Below are positions 41,739-44,661 of a stretch of 44,661 nt of DNA, one piece after another (position 1 is the stretch's first letter; the number at the start of each line of letters is the position of its first letter). Below the pieces are notes generated by a model that saw only the letters and a list, made by a program, of their open reading frames with translations, had not been told where the DNA came from and did no database searches. This DNA comes from an uncultured Prevotella sp. (GTDB lineage: Bacteria > Bacteroidota > Bacteroidia > Bacteroidales > Bacteroidaceae). The position numbers were made by a program, and so were the translations under genes. Location of the stretch: contig CATXJC010000015.1 in NCBI GenBank assembly GCA_958369755.1, positions 1-44,661 on the forward strand, in the 5' to 3' direction.

Positions 41739-44162
41739 TTACTTTGTATTTACCAACTTGAAGATCTGAACACGGCTGCGACCGTAAGCTACACAGATGT
41801 AACCATTATATAAGGTTACGTAGTTAGCTGAGTTGTAGCTCTCCTTGCCATCATAGAAGGCACGGCGACGGGCAATAACATTCTCACCCTTAGCCTTGGT
41901 CTTGTCCAATACTACGAGACCGTAACCACCACATGCTACATAGATGTATTTTGAATCTACAGCAACACCGTTTACGCGACCGATAATCTTGTTGCTTTCG
42001 CCTACAGGAGCATCGAATAATACTGTACCATGGCCATTTGCATCGTAGCGAACAAGTCCGCCGTCACCCTGACATACGTAAAGGTTTGTACCGTCTACAG
42101 CGATGGTGTTCTTGCCATCAACAACACCCACTTTACCTTCTGTAGTATAGCTCTGAGGATTTTCCAAATTAATGTTGTCGAAGATGTTGACAGTACCTGT
42201 TGTTGTACCATTTGCCTCCAAGCCATAGAGCTTGTCATTGCCAACAGCAACGAACTTCACATCGTTTGTTGTGAGGTGTGGTGTACGCAGGGTGAATGTA
42301 GAGTTGTAAACCTGATAACCCTTGTTTGTTGCCAAAACGAAGTTGTCTTTATACTTAACTACGCTATTGGCATCAATGCCATTGTTTGGATTAGTCTTAT
42401 CAATAGGGTAGGTAACGAGTTGGCTCTTACCCATCAATCCATTTGCCAGTTCCACATAGCCCAAGAATGCACCTTCTTTGTAGGTTGTTGCAGCAACATA
42501 GAAGCGGCTGCCGTCAATCATACCATAGTTTACATCCAATCCTCCCTGAGCTGTTACTGCCTCATCGAGAATAAGTGATTTGCCGTCGATATGAGCAACT
42601 TCCAATCCGCCACCCATATGGTTTTTGTCATTGCCCTGGGTGTGGTATGTAACATACAACTTATCGTTTGCAGCTTGGATAGATGTTGCAGAGAGGGTGT
42701 TTTCGGTAACTCCAGCAGCAGAGAACAAATCCAGTTTTGGTTTGTTGCTCAAGCTTTCTGTTGTTGCTGTTAACTCATAACCGTAATGCTTGTTATCTGT
42801 ATCCTTCAGCTTAACCAAATCACCAGTGGTAGCCTTGTCGTAATCGAGGTATGATGCTGCGATGTCAAGATCCTCTGCTGTAGGAATCTGGTTCTCGCCA
42901 TTGAAGCATTTTGTGAACTGGAACAGGAAGGTAGCACCTTCTGCAGGAGTATCGAATGCCTGGATGTTTTCTGCACCATCGTTGTGGAACTCGTCTGCCT
43001 TAACAATAGCTAAACCGCCAGCTTTTTCCAGGCTGATTTGGCCTTTTGCATCGTTATAAGAGATAAGCTTGTTAACATTGATAACACCCTTGTCCGCAAT
43101 GTTGATCTTGCAGGCACCCTTCAGGATGAGCTGTGCTTCACCTACCTTAGTTACCTTCTTGTGGGTATCCTTTTCGTTCAAGGTAACATTGATGTAGTTG
43201 GCATCAATCTGTGAACCGGCATTCATGGTCAATGCATTGGTAACCTTGATGGCGCTGTTGTCGCCAGCCTTCAAGTAACCGTTTGTGTTGAGGTTAAGGT
43301 CTGCAGCCTTCAGGAATCCGCCGATTTGTAAGTTACCATTGATATTGACGGTGGTAGCGTTCCATACGTGAGCTGATGCATATACGTTGGCACCTTCCTC
43401 AACGTTTACTTCTGTACCACGGATAGAACCGATGATGCATGCCTTTGAACCAGCCTTGAAGGTGATTTTCTGTGTAGGACTTGTCTTGTCTGCTGTAAGC
43501 TGTCCTAAACCGGACTTGAGTTCCTTCTTTTCAACAGCGTTGCCATTTTCATCAAGGCCGCTGGTAATACCTCGCCAAGATGAATACAGATTACCTTCGA
43601 TGACGATGTCTGCTGCAGGGTCTTCAGTCTTGACATAACCAAGTTCGTTATAGACAGTAACTCCCTGCTTGATCATTGAACCAGTGCCCTTGAAAATCAG
43701 GGAACCGCCCTGCTTTACAACGATTTTTGCATTTTCGAAAGTGTTTGCTGAATATATCAATTTTGCACCTCCATTTACGAAGATAGTTGCATTCTTGATA
43801 GTGTTCTTGGTAAAGTCACAATTGCCAGCATCTTTCTTTAAGTAGAAAATGCCGTCTTTCAGGTCGGTATTTGTATAAGCCTGGGTGTCGTCATTCTTCT
43901 GCACAGGCATGTTGAATGTAGTTACGAAATTTGCGTCACTGGCAGCTCTTGTGCCGAAGAACTTGCGAGCGTTAGCTGTCGTGTTCTTGTAATTGATGAC
44001 GCTAGATAACAGAGACTCTCCGCTGTTAGTGAGGTCGAGAGTTGTGGCATCTACCTTAGCTGGAGATTGATTGCCTGTAGGATCACTTGTGTTGTCGCTA
44101 CATGATGCGAATACGAATGCTGCCAAACCGATAGCAGCAAGTTTAGAATTGAATACTTTCAT
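41739..44162 (-). CDS. Exported lipoprotein A: beta-helix-like repeats plus beta-propeller-like domain
   Basis: This 807-residue protein has a lipoprotein signal ending VFASC, then SDNTSD. It has the same layout as its neighbour: SSVINYKNTTA, then about 85-440 of beta-helix-like repeats (KNATIFVNGGAKLIY, AKIVVKQGGSLIFKG, ATTVNINGNLQIGGFLKAADLNLN), then a propeller-like domain (about 480-807) ending YICVAYGRSRVQIFKLVNTK, close to YIYVAYGKSRLRVMKL in lipoprotein B. The two arose by tandem duplication and have diverged most in the helix part. It is the first gene of the putative polysaccharide operon. No enzyme motif is evident. Confidence 0.75.
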   Translation of the reverse strand: MKVFNSKLAAIGLAAFVFASCSDNTSDPTGNQSPAKVDATTLDLTNSGESLLSSVINYKNTTANARKFFGTRAASDANFVTTFNMPVQKNDDTQAYTNTDLKDGIFYLKKDAGNCDFTKNTIKNATIFVNGGAKLIYSANTFENAKIVVKQGGSLIFKGTGSMIKQGVTVYNELGYVKTEDPAADIVIEGNLYSSWRGITSGLDENGNAVEKKELKSGLGQLTADKTSPTQKITFKAGSKACIIGSIRGTEVNVEEGANVYASAHVWNATTVNINGNLQIGGFLKAADLNLNTNGYLKAGDNSAIKVTNALTMNAGSQIDANYINVTLNEKDTHKKVTKVGEAQLILKGACKINIADKGVINVNKLISYNDAKGQISLEKAGGLAIVKADEFHNDGAENIQAFDTPAEGATFLFQFTKCFNGENQIPTAEDLDIAASYLDYDKATTGDLVKLKDTDNKHYGYELTATTESLSNKPKLDLFSAAGVTENTLSATSIQAANDKLYVTYHTQGNDKNHMGGGLEVAHIDGKSLILDEAVTAQGGLDVNYGMIDGSRFYVAATTYKEGAFLGYVELANGLMGKSQLVTYPIDKTNPNNGIDANSVVKYKDNFVLATNKGYQVYNSTFTLRTPHLTTNDVKFVAVGNDKLYGLEANGTTTGTVNIFDNINLENPQSYTTEGKVGVVDGKNTIAVDGTNLYVCQGDGGLVRYDANGHGTVLFDAPVGESNKIIGRVNGVAVDSKYIYVACGGYGLVVLDKTKAKGENVIARRRAFYDGKESYNSANYVTLYNGYICVAYGRSRVQIFKLVNTK

Positions 44163-44240
44163 ATCTATTAAGTTTAAATTGTACTTTCAGTTTCTGATTA
44201 ATATCACTTACTTATATTCTTGTCCTTCAGCTCGTTGTTT

Positions 44241-44280
44241 TTTTTGGTAGTTTGACTATCGTTTTGGTAGTTTGACTATC
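44241..44280. repeat. Two tandem copies of a 20-mer in the operon leader
   Basis: 44241-44260 and 44261-44280 are the same 20 bases (TTTTGGTAGTTTGACTATC core) except the first base. They lie between the possible -7 box and lipoprotein A, where a regulator or RNA-level element could act. Confidence 0.8.
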
Positions 44281-44321
44281 ATCATCTTGCGTACACTTAC
44301 AAGTGGAGCTGTTAGACGCCG

Positions 44322-44329
44322 CAAATTTA
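44322..44329 (-). promoter_or_regulatory. Possible -7 box of the polysaccharide operon
   Basis: TAAATTTG on the minus strand, about 160 bases before the ATG at 44162. No clear -33 was found upstream, so this is tentative. Confidence 0.4.
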
Positions 44330-44480
44330 ATGAAATTATTTCATAAATAGTTGTTTTTTAGGGTTAAATAAACTTAATTCGCTATTTCTTGTTCTGATTC
44401 TCATTAGGTTGGTTTGTTGTGGGCGATAACAAATTGGCTCTTCCGCTTGTCAAACGATAACATTTCTGAACTCATTAACC

Positions 44481-44564
44481 CGAAAATTACTCCGAAAGAT
44501 AGCAGAATATCTCCGAAGAATACGAAAATATCTCCGATAGATAGTAGAATATCTCCGAAGAATA
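44481..44564. repeat. 42-bp tandem repeat, two copies
   Basis: 44481-44522 and 44523-44564 are near-identical 42-base units sharing GAATATCTCCGAAGAATA and CGAAAAT. Sub-repeats of about 21 bases (ATCTCCGAAGAATACGAAAAT) are visible. The unit length is a multiple of three, but no credible gene surrounds it. Confidence 0.7.
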
Positions 44565-44661
44565 AACCAGGAAAACAAATGTTGGGAATACGATGATGGA
44601 TATGTATTGTGGTGACGAGGTGAAGGGTGAAGGGTATATTTTAAATCTTATATTATATTCT

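Larger units (their letters stand above)
44163..44661. other. Gene-free leader and upstream region of the polysaccharide operon
   Basis: No gene is supported here. The stretch holds a possible -7 box, the duplicated 20-mer, a CACTTACAAGTG dyad (44294-44305), and further out a 42-bp tandem repeat. The remainder is AT-rich sequence with nothing I can name. Confidence 0.6.

Noticed and set aside
31685..44162. Classical alginate, Pel or cellulose locus
   Set aside because: No PilZ domain, AlgK/AlgX, PelA-C or BcsB/BcsC homologue is seen, and the dehydrogenase is of UDP-HexNAc type rather than GDP-mannose type. Only the general synthase-dependent layout is shared.
44414..44596. 60-codon open frame with a 14-residue period
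   Set aside because: It consists mainly of the 42-bp tandem repeat, has no promoter or ribosome-binding context, and has no recognised relatives.

Overview
The window looks like a chromosomal segment of an anaerobic gut Bacteroidota, most likely Prevotellaceae (Prevotella/Segatella-like). The signs are many promoters of the Bacteroidota type (TTTG about 20 bases before TAnnTTTG), Oar-like TonB receptors, DUF4836 and DUF3256-type envelope proteins, a half-size chromate transporter pair, pyruvate phosphate dikinase, and pyruvate formate-lyase. The genus is an inference from gene content. No rRNA, tRNA, CRISPR array, transposase or phage gene was seen.

Layout. 1-2027 (minus): rlmD (rRNA methylation) followed by a phosphate-selective-type porin cut by the window edge. 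2028-2965 has no gene but is dense in repeats: 26-bp tandem repeats, a 400-bp foldback element with a palindromic centre, and four 22-bp units. 2966-7017 (plus): ppdK, two paralogous 34-residue membrane proteins separated by a nested REP-like inverted repeat, and a DUF3256-like secreted protein. 7226-8364 (minus): a two-gene chromate transporter. 8538-14577 (plus): nucleoside permease, a UVR-motif protein, rsmE, a DUF4836 lipoprotein, and an ABC/FtsX-type exporter pair. 14857-21668 (plus): two related TonB-dependent receptors without SusD partners. 21752-25261: a serine hydrolase and a metallophosphoesterase transcribed divergently, then queH.

25327-31688 is a C1/fermentation block. PflB makes formate and acetyl-CoA and is activated by PflA. 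Fhs, on the other strand, can load that formate onto tetrahydrofolate. ThiE makes thiamine phosphate. pflB and pflA are separated by two very small membrane-protein genes, and pflB is preceded by a 34-codon ORF closed by a strong terminator.

31685-44162 (minus) is the most striking part: eight same-strand genes that look like a synthase-dependent exopolysaccharide system. In transcription order they are two paralogous lipoproteins (beta-helix-like plus beta-propeller-like), a TolC-like outer-membrane protein, an HlyD-like membrane-fusion protein, a zinc-ribbon TackOD1-type regulator with a possible degenerate GGDEF region and a C-terminal membrane anchor, a membrane GT2 synthase, a UDP-HexNAc/UDP-sugar dehydrogenase, and a stand-alone receiver. 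The layout suggests a uronic-acid-containing polymer made at the inner membrane, exported through the HlyD/TolC conduit and bound or modified outside by the lipoproteins. This is the best candidate for an undescribed system in the window.

Smaller items worth checking are two short promoter-to-terminator units sharing a 10-base hairpin sequence (7067-7150 and 24509-24582), hairpins between genes of the polysaccharide operon, and a duplicated 20-mer in its leader.
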